A stretch of 64,000 bases of DNA, taken from assembly GCA_037043015.1 (NCBI GenBank), contig CM073331.1:6707305-6771304 (forward strand), read 5' to 3'. This stretch comes from Bryum argenteum. Lineage: Eukaryota; Streptophyta; Bryopsida; Bryales; Bryaceae. Made by a program: the position numbers and the translations under genes. Below, piece by piece: positions 55,635 to 64,000 of the stretch; the first letter of the stretch is position 1; each line of letters begins with the position of its first letter. Under the pieces are notes generated by a model. That model was not told the DNA's origin and made no database searches. It saw only the letters and a program-made list of their open reading frames with translations.

Positions 55635-58600
55635 GGAAACCGTGGATTGTGTGACTGAGAGGTCACGCAAGATAATCGGAGCAAATGGCCGAGGAAACAA
55701 GGAATGGCGGCGCGCGGAGAGAGAGTGAGCAGCGAGGCAGCGCGGTAGTGTAGCAGAGAGAGAGCAGTGAGGGCAGGGCGGCGATTTTAAGCAGTCTGTG
55801 GCTTCCGCGGTGGTGGGAGTTAATGTCGGCGGGGTGGGAGTTAGTGCTGTCAGTGGCCATCGGTTAAGAGCCGTTTTGGCGGCTGTGGTAGCTCCTTTGA
55901 TATCCATGATGACCTGTGTAGGTGACCTGATGGGGTCTGCCTCATTTTCGCTGAAGGCCGCGGTGTCTAATCGTGCATGACGGCACTGATGGTCTTGGTC
56001 GTTTATGTAGGCCACTTGTATGTGACTCACATGTAATATTGGGGTATTTGCCTCCCCGCTATCCTTGCCATCTGTGATATCCACGTTTTCCGTGGACTCT
56101 GCGAAGCTTTTGATGTCTTGCGTTGGTGTTTGTTCCTGTGCTTCCGTGGACAGTAAATTTTGTAATTGTCCCAAACTTATAGTTGGCTGGTGGTTCGTAG
56201 TATTGGAATGATATTTCTTTATTTTTGCCGCGTTAACTATGGTGGCCTGGGCGTCGTAGTTGTCATTATTTACCAAAAGTACTGTGTTATTGGGTAAAAC
56301 TAACTGCACCCTGTAGGGTCCATGCCAAATTGTCCCGAATTTGGCTTTCCTGATTTTTGGGTCCCTTGGGCACCATAGTACTTGATCACCTTTTTGAAAT
56401 ACCCGCGGAGGTTTTGTGCCTTGGAAATATTTTGCACTTAATGCTTGTCTTCGTAGGATATTTAGTTTAGCTTCTCCTCGGAATTCTTCAAGCCTGTGTA
56501 AATTGTCCATGCGGGCTGCGAGGATACGGTGAGGTTGGTAATCACGTGGCTGCATGGATTTAAAGGTTGGCACAATATACTCTGTCGGTAACAACGGCTG
56601 TGTCCCGTACACGAGTTCGAACGGGCTAAAATGGGTGGCCGCTTTTGTAGCTACCCTGTAGGCCCACAAAGCCGCAGGCAAACAGTCATCCCAGTCGACT
56701 TGGTTGGCTATCACGAATTTGCGCAACATGGTTAGGATAGTTTTGTTGGTAGATTCCGCTTGTCCATTTCCTTGGGGATAATAAACTGTACTGGTTCTGT
56801 GTTTGATGAGATGGTTGTCCATAAGATCTTCGATGACTGCATTGACGAAATGCGTGCCTTGATCCGAAACTATTTCCAAAGGGCACCCGAAACGAGTGAT
56901 TACGTTCTCGTAGAGGAAAGTAGCGGTGACCATGGCAGTATTGTTGCGTAATGGCTTCGCCTCTACCCATTTGGTTGTATAATCTGTGGCAACCAGGATG
57001 TATTTGTATCCCCGTTTCGTCGCCGGTTTGATTGGTCCCACAAAGTCGAGTCCCCATCTTTGAAATGGTCCCAGTGGTGGGATTGATTTTAGTGGCACTC
57101 GTCCTTGATGCTGGAAATTGGTAGCCGCGGTCTGGCATACGTGACAGTTTTTGACATAAGTGTTGACATCTTTATGCACCATGGGCCACCAATATTTGGC
57201 TGCTAATATCTTTTGGACCGTGGTTCCCGGTCCTTGATGTCCGCCTGCGGGGCCAGCATGGAGTGTGGTAATGATTTGTTGCTGATCCCTGTCGGGCACA
57301 CAGAGTCGTATCTCTAAATCGGTGCCTTTTCGATATAAATGGTTGTCTATCAGAGTGTATGGAAATGTAGTTCTCACGAAGCTGATTTTTTGGGAGCCAG
57401 TCAACCCCTCCGGAATACTGCCCTGTTTTAAGTATTCCATGATGTCATATCTCCAATCTTTTTGAACTTCTGTGGTGCCGACGACATGGAGTTGCAGTGA
57501 GGCAGCTTGGATATAAGGCTCGTTAAAGGAGTCATCTATGCCTTCTTCGGTAGCATTGGTGTCCCTGGAGAGATAATCTGCTACAATGTGTCGTTTTCCA
57601 GGTACAAACACTACCTCGAAGTCGTATTCCATGAGAATCATGATCCACCGTGCCACTCTTCCGGTGATTAACGGCTGGTTTACCAGATAGGATAAACTGT
57701 GGTGGTCTACCATAAACCGGAATTTATTCCCTAACAGGTAATGTCGGAATTTCTTTACTGCATACACCATGGCTAGCGCTTCTCTTTCCGTGGTGGAATA
57801 ATTGCGCTCTGCTTGGTTTAGCAACCTGCTAGCGTACGCCACCGGTTGGTCGTGTTTACCATTGATGTTTTGTGCTAACATCACGCCCACGGCGATTTTG
57901 GAGGCGTCTGTGTGTACGTGGAATGGCTTGGCCCAGTTGGGTGCTAGAAGAATTGGTGCCTCCGAGTATGCTTGTTTAATTTTGTCTAAAGCTGCCTGTG
58001 CTGCCGGAGTCCAATCTCGTGGATAGGAATAACCTGGATGATTCAAGGCAGCTATTGGTGCCGTTAGATGGGCCAATTTCGCGATGTACATTCGATTGAA
58101 CTGTGATATGCCAAGTAGTCTTTGGACGCCTTTTTGGTCTCTGGGTGGGGTCATATCTAGGATGTCCTGTATTTTAGAGGGATCTGGGAGTTTGCCATAC
58201 TTGCAGACGATATATCCCAAGATGACCCCGGCAAAAAATAGGAACATACATTTGTCGGCATTGAGGCTTACCCCGTTTTCCCTGCAGGCCTGAAATATCT
58301 GTCTCAGCTGGTCAACATGGTCTTGCATTTGTCCGTAAACTGTGCCGTCGTCTAGGTAAATCCGGAAGAATTTCTTTAGATAAGGACGAAAAATTAATTC
58401 CATGACACGTTGGAATGTCATAGGTGCATTCTTGGCCCCGAACGGCATTCTTTCGAATTGATATGGCCCCCATTCCGTGGAAAACGCGGTTTTGTTTTTA
58501 TCTTGCTCGGCCATGGCTACTTGATAATACCCTGAAAAACAGTCTAGGAATGAGTACATTTCGTGTCCTGCCACTTCATCGATGATTTCTTCCATGTAAG

Positions 58601-60650
58601 GTAGAGGATAGTGGTCTTTTTTAGTCACTGCGTTGAGTTTGCGAAAGTCAACACAGATTCGTAAAGCGCCGTTTTTCTTAGGGATGATTACCATCGGAGA
58701 CAACCATGGTGCCGAGTCTACCGGGGAAATAAACTTAGCATTAAGCAGTTTATCCAATTCTGCCTTTACCTTGATAGCATAGTTAGGATTCATTCGGTAT
58801 CTACGCTGTTGGACTGGATGAGCGTTTGGTACCAGATCTATTGTGTGTTCCGCTATTGTCCTCGGTATCCCTTTCAAGTCTTCATGTGTCCATGCGAATA
58901 TATCATGGTATTCTTTGAACAGTGCTATGGCTGCTCGTTTGATGTCATTAGGAGCATCTGCGTTTATTTTAACATTTTTTGGCTCCTGTTCGGTACCAAG
59001 GTTGACAAGCTGTACTTGTTCTTTGGACCCATGTGTCCAGCCAGTTATCACTTGCTGACTTAATGCTTTGGATGCAGGAGTGTTGTCAATGACGACGCCT
59101 TCGGCAACTTCGGTGGTAAACCTTGAGGGAATATCAAATGTATCTTCCTGGGAGACCACGCTGGCCAAGTGAATCTCTGCTAGCGGGATTAGATCGGGGT
59201 TGGCATGGAACACCAGGGCCTCTTGTTCATGCGTCAGTCCTTTACCCCATGCCGTACCAGCCTGTTGCCGTATTTGTTTGATTTTTTCTCTGGTAATGCA
59301 ACTGTCTACGGGGATTATCATAGTTTTCCCATATCTTCGGATCCTGATTTGATTTCTGGCCCAGTCATGAACCGCATTCATGTCACGTAACCATGGTCGC
59401 CCCAATATCATAGGGAAATTGCTGCTATTTGGCATATCAATGACAACAAAGGTCGCCGGTGTTGAAATGCCATGAGTAGTGATAGCCACGGTAGCTAGGA
59501 TTCCCAATGGTGTCACCGGGGCATCATTGGCCATTCGTAGGACGAACTGTGCTGTTGTTGGTCGTGGTAATCCCAACTGTTGTCTGAGGTGATCGCTGAT
59601 TACGTTAACCCCGGAACCCCCGTCAACCAGCACATTTTTCAATTGATGCTGACCCAATTGGATGTGTATGACTGCTGCCTCGGTGTCGATGGTTGTTGCA
59701 TTGATTTCCACGGTTGCCGTGGTCGTGGTCGCGGTTTTGTGAATGTTCTGTATATAAGTTTGAAGTTCGGGACTAATTTTGAGCAGATCTGCTAACGTGA
59801 TTTTTACGTCAGTCTTTTCTAATAACTGCTGCAGGTCTGGGACTACCGCGGCTTCCAAGTCGGCTTGTATTTCTGTTCGTAGATTGTGTAGTCTTTTCCA
59901 GTGCTGTTCCGCAAATGGTTTGCGGTGTTCGACGACATGGTTATCTACGGTGGCCTTTGACCTGGTGGTTACTGCCGCGGTGCTTATGGTGGCGATGTTG
60001 GTACCGTGGACTTCGGTAAGAGTGACTCCCCCTCTCCTATTACTGGAGCTCGGATCTGTGTTGCCGTGGTGTGCCTTGGTGTCTGCCGCAGTGCGAGTGT
60101 TGGCCCAGCGTTGTTTTAAAACTGGGCATTGTCCCCGTCGGTGATGGGGAGATCCACATTCCCAACAACCGTCATTTCGGCCAGGTTGTAGAGCATCCAC
60201 ATCGATTTCCTCTGGATACATGGCAGCGGTTTTGGTCCGTGTAGTCCTGGCATCATCGGCTTTCGGTGTCGTATTGGAGAACCAACAGCGCCCTGCGTGA
60301 AGTTTTCCACACGTAACGCATGGGGTGAGTGTTGAGCGAGTGGTTACCCGGGTTGTTGGAAGTGGTAACAACGGTGTTTGAGATTTATCAATAGCGGTGA
60401 ATTCTCTGCTGATATCATTGGCAGCAGCTAGTATGTCTTGTAGTGTTTTCACTCCGCGGATGATAATGCCTTGCTGTATCCACGGTAATAATCCTTTTTT
60501 GAACCATTCGCACAGGTAGTCTTCCTCGGGTCGTTGACTGAGTTTGTCCGCCAATTGTTTGAATCTATCGTAGAATTTGTCAACGGGTTCATTTCTCTCC
60601 TGCTGAATGTTTCCTAACGCTCGGAGGATTTCGGAACTTGTTTTTAGTTT
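53847..60650 (-). CDS. pol: Gag (C-terminal part)-Pol-accessory open frame of element B
   Basis: One frame of about 2267 codons. It opens inside the gag core ([20 protein letters not shown]) and has two zinc knuckles ([26 protein letters not shown]). The order then is protease ([11 protein letters not shown]), reverse transcriptase ([18 protein letters not shown] box in [12 protein letters not shown]), RNase H ([15 protein letters not shown]), integrase zinc finger ([10 protein letters not shown]...CHVCQ), core ([36 protein letters not shown]) and a GPY module ([16 protein letters not shown]). The frame then runs on through about 200 low-complexity codons into the accessory protein. All catalytic motifs look intact. 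Confidence 0.93.
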   Translation of the reverse strand, partial: KLKTSSEILRALGNIQQERNEPVDKFYDRFKQLADKLSQRPEEDYLCEWFKKGLLPWIQQGIIIRGVKTLQDILAAANDISREFTAIDKSQTPLLPLPTTRVTTRSTLTPCVTCGKLHAGRCWFSNTTPKADDARTTRTKTAAMYPEEIDVDALQPGRNDGCWECGSPHHRRGQCPVLKQRWANTRTAADTKAHHGNTDPSSSNRRGGVTLTEVHGTNIATISTAAVTTRSKATVDNHVVEHRKPFAEQHWKRLHNLRTEIQADLEAAVVPDLQQLLEKTDVKITLADLLKISPELQTYIQNIHKTATTTTATVEINATTIDTEAAVIHIQLGQHQLKNVLVDGGSGVNVISDHLRQQLGLPRPTTAQFVLRMANDAPVTPLGILATVAITTHGISTPATFVVIDMPNSSNFPMILGRPWLRDMNAVHDWARNQIRIRRYGKTMIIPVDSCITREKIKQIRQQAGTAWGKGLTHEQEALVFHANPDLIPLAEIHLASVVSQEDTFDIPSRFTTEVAEGVVIDNTPASKALSQQVITGWTHGSKEQVQLVNLGTEQEPKNVKINADAPNDIKRAAIALFKEYHDIFAWTHEDLKGIPRTIAEHTIDLVPNAHPVQQRRYRMNPNYAIKVKAELDKLLNAKFISPVDSAPWLSPMVIIPKKNGALRICVDFRKLNAVTKKDHYPLPYMEEIIDEVAGHEMYSFLDCFSGYYQVAMAEQDKNKTAFSTEWGPYQFERMPFGAKNAPMTFQRVMELIFRPYLKKFFRIYLDDGTVYGQMQDHVDQLRQIFQACRENGVSLNADKCMFLFFAGVILGYIVCKYGKLPDPSKIQDILDMTPPRDQKGVQRLLGISQFNRMYIAKLAHLTAPIAALNHPGYSYPRDWTPAAQAALDKIKQAYSEAPILLAPNWAKPFHVHTDASKIAVGVMLAQNINGKHDQPVAYASRLLNQAERNYSTTEREALAMVYAVKKFRHYLLGNKFRFMVDHHSLSYLVNQPLITGRVARWIMILMEYDFEVVFVPGKRHIVADYLSRDTNATEEGIDDSFNEPYIQAASLQLHVVGTTEVQKDWRYDIMEYLKQGSIPEGLTGSQKISFVRTTFPYTLIDNHLYRKGTDLEIRLCVPDRDQQQIITTLHAGPAGGHQGPGTTVQKILAAKYWWPMVHKDVNTYVKNCHVCQTAATNFQHQGRVPLKSIPPLGPFQRWGLDFVGPIKPATKRGYKYILVATDYTTKWVEAKPLRNNTAMVTATFLYENVITRFGCPLEIVSDQGTHFVNAVIEDLMDNHLIKHRTSTVYYPQGNGQAESTNKTILTMLRKFVIANQVDWDDCLPAALWAYRVATKAATHFSPFELVYGTQPLLPTEYIVPTFKSMQPRDYQPHRILAARMDNLHRLEEFRGEAKLNILRRQALSAKYFQGTKPPRVFQKGDQVLWCPRDPKIRKAKFGTIWHGPYRVQLVLPNNTVLLVNNDNYDAQATIVNAAKIKKYHSNTTNHQPTISLGQLQNLLSTEAQEQTPTQDIKSFAESTENVDITDGKDSGEANTPILHVSHIQVAYINDQDHQCRHARLDTAAFSENEADPIRSPTQVIMDIKGATTAAKTALNRWPLTALTPTPPTLTPTTAEATDCLKSPPCPHCSLSATLPRCLAAHSLSARRHSLFPRPFAPIILRDLSVTQSTVSMAARNLTPQKPKPEAPFFMPKQLLDWRSRIDGVWTQNTGLHRFWEDRKTWRLNINHCKQFVETMAPQGCGGTYPTGTVDGVQVQFSAAYLYHQYGWDGTGLTQWTENCGFPRPDIAQRLPGLEQKNKAGYDTYTVGAMLKEPWFARIRGIISQIYCRCNCNSILPAQLELLFLADAGAKVNWGMLFEDHLRVELQNHQRYTDYSSPIGPFLSTYIQRYLRYHKEHNRLPPMSSFVEIQRRKLPSPAKPIKDAAAPSASKRPRTEYEDAGGDTQQTLAEQLDRQAAAMAACVEQVVQHLQSTEGQQRHLKEENERYSRATQDLHTQLRQKGEELGQAMQKVEDANRAAQTFQSQLAAKQIDLQEITSQLNGVAKERDNAREQLVSLTAQTDELRQQCRNLIDTNPSNPEAQSLEERRQALATEAENFEANKQAWVHDAAAVLGEILFKAIRQNPPQTDDIAVDMVAACIEETLTKLQLNADYDVEWQESSHEDAGFPTDAAVTEEEQPAPQVPTSRSSPEYMPTGVTTEDSKGTQDPYESIDEPLQDRVHIPDHLTDTEQTPHPSPTAADEQMQTPNRPPSLSTTSTAQPSSPRCR

Positions 60651-61187
60651 TTAGAATTTCTGCAGAAAACTACGTTCCATTTCTTCCCACGTTGGTAACA
60701 AGTGCTCGGCTTCAAAGTCAATATACCAATTGATGTGGTTGCCTTGGAGCGTGGTTCCGAAGATATTCTGTAGATCTTCCGTGCTGGTAACGCCGTTGGT
60801 TCGTGCTATCACCTTAAACCTGCGCACGTGCCAATCTGGGTCACCGGAGTCATCAAAAACTGGGTAAGGTATTTTTGGTAACTTGATGAGTCTGTCTCGT
60901 TCTCTGGATGCCATTGACGCAGCCATTGTAGGATCGTTGGACGGGAGTTCTGATGGTCCCGCCATGGTGACTAGAGGTGGATTTGGGATAGTTGTAGATG
61001 TACCTATTCCCTGGAGATAGTGAGAATTTAGTAATTCTATCTTGGCATTGGTAGCATCATTTTTTGCTGCCAAATCGGTCATTTGCTGTTTCATCCATTG
61101 GAGCAATTCTCTCATGGTATCTTGGTCATCTTGGGGTGCGGCCTCTTCAGGTTCTGCATTCTTCTCTGTGGCTTTTCGTGGAGGCAT
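60651..61187 (-). CDS. gag: Gag N-terminal part of element B
   Basis: 178 residues starting MPPRKATEKNAEPEEAAPQD, with a short coiled segment (LLQWMKQQMTDLAAKNDATN) and the first half of the gag core (DDSGDPDWHVRRFKVIARTN, TWEEMERSFLQKF). A TAA at 60651-60653 ends it in the middle of the gag domain. The next codons continue the domain in the same frame, so this is one nonsense change rather than a Gag/Pol boundary. Confidence 0.9.
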   Translation of the reverse strand: MPPRKATEKNAEPEEAAPQDDQDTMRELLQWMKQQMTDLAAKNDATNAKIELLNSHYLQGIGTSTTIPNPPLVTMAGPSELPSNDPTMAASMASRERDRLIKLPKIPYPVFDDSGDPDWHVRRFKVIARTNGVTSTEDLQNIFGTTLQGNHINWYIDFEAEHLLPTWEEMERSFLQKF

Positions 61188-61240
61188 GTTTTTTGTCTGT
61201 TTATGATTTCAGTTGTTTTCTGGGATGACTCAACATTCCA

Positions 61241-61258
61241 TCCCCAGCATGGTCGCCA
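61241..61258 (-). promoter_or_regulatory. Primer binding site of element B
   Basis: The plus strand reads tccccagcatggtcgcca, ending in CCA three bases before the LTR, as expected for a tRNA 3' end. I could not assign the tRNA with confidence. It differs from the tRNA-Asp type of element A. Confidence 0.7.
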
Positions 61259-61261
61259 AAA

Positions 61262-62043
61262 TGTTGTCCTGGGTTTCCGAGGATGGAATGCTTTACGAGC
61301 TCATCGAGGGTCTGTTGATAGAAGAACGTGGATAGTTGTGTGGCTGGGCAATCTTGGTAAGTGAAAGGCCACGGAGTTGACTTTCTGGGGGGAAGTTTTC
61401 TAAGACGGTGGCAGCACTTATTAGCTGCCTTGGAGGCGGGCAGAAGGTGACCCGGTTACCGTGGGGAACCTCTGTTTACGAGCGGGGCAGGAGAGATACC
61501 GTGGACAGGAAACCGGGTTGTGTGGGGGATCTACGAGGTTCAAGTGTCGAGCACAGGAGACCTAACAGGACCTGCAGCTACCGCGGAGTCTCGGTGTCCT
61601 CGGTGACAGTGTAGGAGCTCGGGAGAAGGAGGACGGCGTTAGGCATTCATGGCGTCCACACAGTCATAGTTAGTCGAACAAGGGAAATGCTGTGTGAGAG
61701 AGAGAGACACAGAAATGAGAGAGAGAGTAGGCTCGGTGGCCTTTGTATTCATCAGATAAAAATGCAATACAATGGAAGGTGATATCTCCACCAAGGGCTC
61801 ACTTCTACGGTGACTACAGGGAGTCCTCTCCCCGATTTTCTACTACTTTATATACTACGACACTCCTATAAAACTGGCGGTGCCCTTATCCTAGCTGCCG
61901 TGGTCAGCATCTGTCTTCTGCCTCGGATGCCTTGATCTCCTAGTTCGGCCGCTATCTCCTCCGTTGAGTGTGCCGCGGTGGCCCAGTTGCTGTTGTGGTT
62001 CCTGCTTTGTCTCCAAAGTTACCCTGTGACGTCAGCGGTAACA
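61262..62043 (-). repeat. 5' LTR of element B
   Basis: 782 bp. It differs from 52714-53494 by one inserted G (near 61368) and substitutions at about 61651, 61674 and 62015. Confidence 0.95.
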
Positions 62044-62583
62044 ATGAACGAGGTCCACAAGAGCCACCACCTCCATAACGATATATCTCCAGATAATATC
62101 CTTCTCCACTTCCCTGCTGATGAATCACGAGTGTATATCGGAGTATGCGATTGGGGCTTTTCCACAACGGTTCAGGAACCAATGCAATCCCTTTATACAT
62201 TCACAAAACGTGAGGACATGGTGGAGGCCCTGCGAAAACGTTATTGGGTAGATCCACGAGTGGCGTTCTTGTACAAAGCGGGTGAAGATTTACAGGTTAT
62301 TCCAAAATACTCGATTGCTTTGGAGGAGTTTGCCACGGCCCGCATAGCACAAAGAATTAATGGGATGACCATGTCTACGGCGTACGAGAGCTTCCAACGT
62401 GGAAACCAAAATACTTCGGTATTCTCCAATGAAGACCTTGCACAAGCTTTCCATCTTTACATGGATAGAGTATGCAACGAGAGCCGTGACGGCGCTGGAG
62501 GGTTGTCCCATATCATCTCACGCTTTAGCGAAATGTTTCATTGGCCCACGCCTCATGAGCATTTTCGGACGAATTACGAATAG

Positions 62584-63793
62584 GAAAACGTAGAATTTGT
62601 TTTACTCATATCGGTTTTATTATAGTTTATGAATTAGTATGCATGTTCTATTTTCACTCCAACAATACTCTTTGTTTCAAATGCATTGCATGCCTTTCAA
62701 ATTTTGGCCCACCAAGTACACTTATGTTTATTATAATATTTTGCCCCTTTGCACCATTTGGATGAGGCCTTTAGGGTAAAGCCCAAAAAAACCTATTGAT
62801 TCAATTTTTAAGTGTTGGTTGGGTAATTCAAAATTAGCGATTTATCTTCTATTTTTCTTCTAATATGTTTATAAGCCAATCACTACTGAAATTCCAAAAA
62901 TATTTAAGTCATAATATTTACCAATTTTACAGTGGCAGCCTCCAAAAATTACCAACACAAGCTCAAAATGTATTAGTAAATTATGAATTATATATTTCAA
63001 AATTTGTCAAAATTTTAGATTATGGAAAACTTTTAGAAATAAGTTACCTCAAAAATCACAAACTCCTACACTCACATAACCCACTTTAAGTTCTTTATAA
63101 TACGAAATATACGTAACGACGTGCATGTTTTACTATAGTATTGTTTTCGGACCTGCTTTTAGAAAATAACTTGCATGAATGTCAATCAAGAGGAATGAGG
63201 CTCCTAAATTTTGCATGAATTTACTACACTTGATTACATACATGGGAAAAAATATGACCAAAATTTTGTTGGTAACAATCTCCAACTCCCCCTTTGCACC
63301 GTGGAGACACTGCCTCCGGAGCAAATCCCAAATAAAGTTTTAAACAAAATTTGGATGTTAGGATCTCGCAAATAATAAACATCCTAAGGTCACTTTTTAA
63401 AATAGTAACTTAAAATAGGCTTCGGGTCACGATCTTACGGTTGAATGTATTAAATAGATAAAAATAATTTGTACATACTCCGAGAGTACATAGATGTAGG
63501 AAATCGTAGTTTTGAGCAGGAGGTTTCAACTTTCAAGCTTCCAAAAACACTAAAATTCTTACTGGTTAATACATGGAATCATAACATATTTACTCAAATA
63601 AATGTGTAATATAGGTCATGGTCCTACATTCCTTATATCATTCATATGATGTCCGTTTACCAACAAAACATGGTTAAGAAGGTCTTAAAAAATGACCTCT
63701 ACCATATGGAGAATAGAGTTCTCATCCAAATACTACATGTACGTACAGTACATTACAACATGCCTATATGTAAATGTATAATTACTTTGCATC
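62584..63793. other. AT-rich spacer after the kinase-like gene
   Basis: It should include the 3' untranslated region of the kinase-like gene. No other gene was seen. Confidence 0.5.
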
Positions 63794-64000
63794 CTAGTCC
63801 TTATCATCTTGTGTTCCACTTGGCCCTGCTTGGTTGGAGAACCGCCCTCGCGAATAAGCATCATACAAGCGCTGCTCGTCGTAAATACGATCATTTTCGA
63901 GCTTGCGGATGTACTCCGCTTGACTTTGAATTGTTGCCTCTCGTAGTTGTCTTTCAAACTCTGCATCTTCTTCTTCACGAGTTCGGAATGGTAGCGGGCG
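63794..64000 (-). CDS. C-terminal end of an unidentified protein, runs off the window
   Basis: The frame is open from the window edge for 68 codons to a TAG at 63794-63796. It reads RPLPFRTREEEDAEFERQLR, then EATIQSQAEYIRKLENDRIY, and ends GPSGTQDDKD. The strongly charged, heptad-like composition suggests a helical or coiled-coil C-terminus. It could belong to a host gene or to a transposon protein. No family is recognised. Confidence 0.5.
   Translation of the reverse strand, partial: RPLPFRTREEEDAEFERQLREATIQSQAEYIRKLENDRIYDEQRLYDAYSRGRFSNQAGPSGTQDDKD

Larger units (their letters stand above)
52714..62043 (-). mobile_element. Element B: full-length young Ty3/gypsy retrotransposon
   Basis: 9330 bp with LTRs of 781 and 782 bp (TGTTGTCCTGGG...GGTAACA), ATGAA target duplications at 52709-52713 and 62044-62048, a primer site and a polypurine tract. 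I count three substitutions and one indel between the LTRs. Internal order is gag, protease, reverse transcriptase, RNase H, integrase and an accessory protein, nearly all in one open frame. It lies inside a kinase-like gene in opposite orientation. Confidence 0.96.
51764..62583 (+). pseudogene. Protein-kinase-like gene split by retrotransposon B
   Basis: The first part (51764-52713) and the last part (62044-62583) form one frame across the ATGAA target duplication, together about 494 codons without introns. The first ~160 residues are helical and unrecognised. The kinase fold follows: a glycine-rich loop KGRYGTIIKVRF (about 185-196), the lysine in FAAK (about 211) and IRHPSVIRFVAIHP. The insertion falls in helix E, just before the catalytic loop. 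The far part holds HNDISPDNILL (HRD changed to HND, with the catalytic Asp) and VCDWGFS (DFG changed to DWG). Apart from the insertion no break is seen, so the gene was probably intact until recently. The altered motifs leave open whether it was an active kinase. As it stands the 5' piece lacks the catalytic residues. Confidence 0.88.

Overview
The window is nuclear DNA of a land plant, most likely a moss or another bryophyte. The evidence is an intronless 904-residue pentatricopeptide-repeat protein with a DYW editing domain, built of near-identical repeat modules in the style common in mosses; plant-specific MLO and OSB-type genes; plant Ty3/gypsy and Ty1/copia retrotransposons; and very AT-rich spacers broken by GC-rich transposons. 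No species can be named from the sequence alone.

Layout. 1-687 is AT-rich flank. 688-19430 is a complete Ty3/gypsy retrotransposon on the minus strand (element A). It has 5-bp target duplications, a tRNA-Asp-type primer site, a polypurine tract, gag, pol and exceptionally long LTRs of about 4.83 kb. Each LTR carries its own long gene. A 2982-bp non-autonomous hAT transposon has since landed in the right-hand (5') LTR. 19431-21123 holds a GA-rich minisatellite and anonymous DNA. 21124-24540 is a broken Ty1/copia element. 24541-32484 is repeat-rich spacer: minisatellites, a 200-bp repeat family, three LTR-like copies with one inverted, and a MITE. 32485-41437 is the host gene island: an OSB-like organellar single-strand-DNA-binding protein gene, the DYW-type PPR gene 270 bp further on, a decayed MLO gene, and a CCT5 chaperonin fragment. 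41438-46824 is spacer with a 31-bp minisatellite and the 3' end of another copia element. 46825-about 51330 is an LTR-like unit carrying a relative of element A's LTR gene. 51764-62583 is a protein-kinase-like gene split by a second, very young Ty3/gypsy element (element B, 52714-62043, minus strand). The last 1.4 kb is AT-rich and ends in the 3' part of an unidentified gene.

The most interesting system is the accessory gene shared by three retroelements. In element B it lies in the usual place, between integrase and the 3' LTR. In element A it lies wholly inside the LTR, so every insertion carries two copies, each just downstream of an LTR start. A third, diverged copy at 46.8-51 kb sits the same distance behind an LTR-like start, with no gag or pol beside it. 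The proteins share an N-terminal domain and a coiled-coil C-terminal half. I infer that the start of the 3' LTR (the polypurine tract) moved upstream of this gene, drawing it into the LTR. That makes a solo LTR a self-contained gene. The family resembles what is known as putative plant transposon protein, but its LTR-internal position looks unusual.
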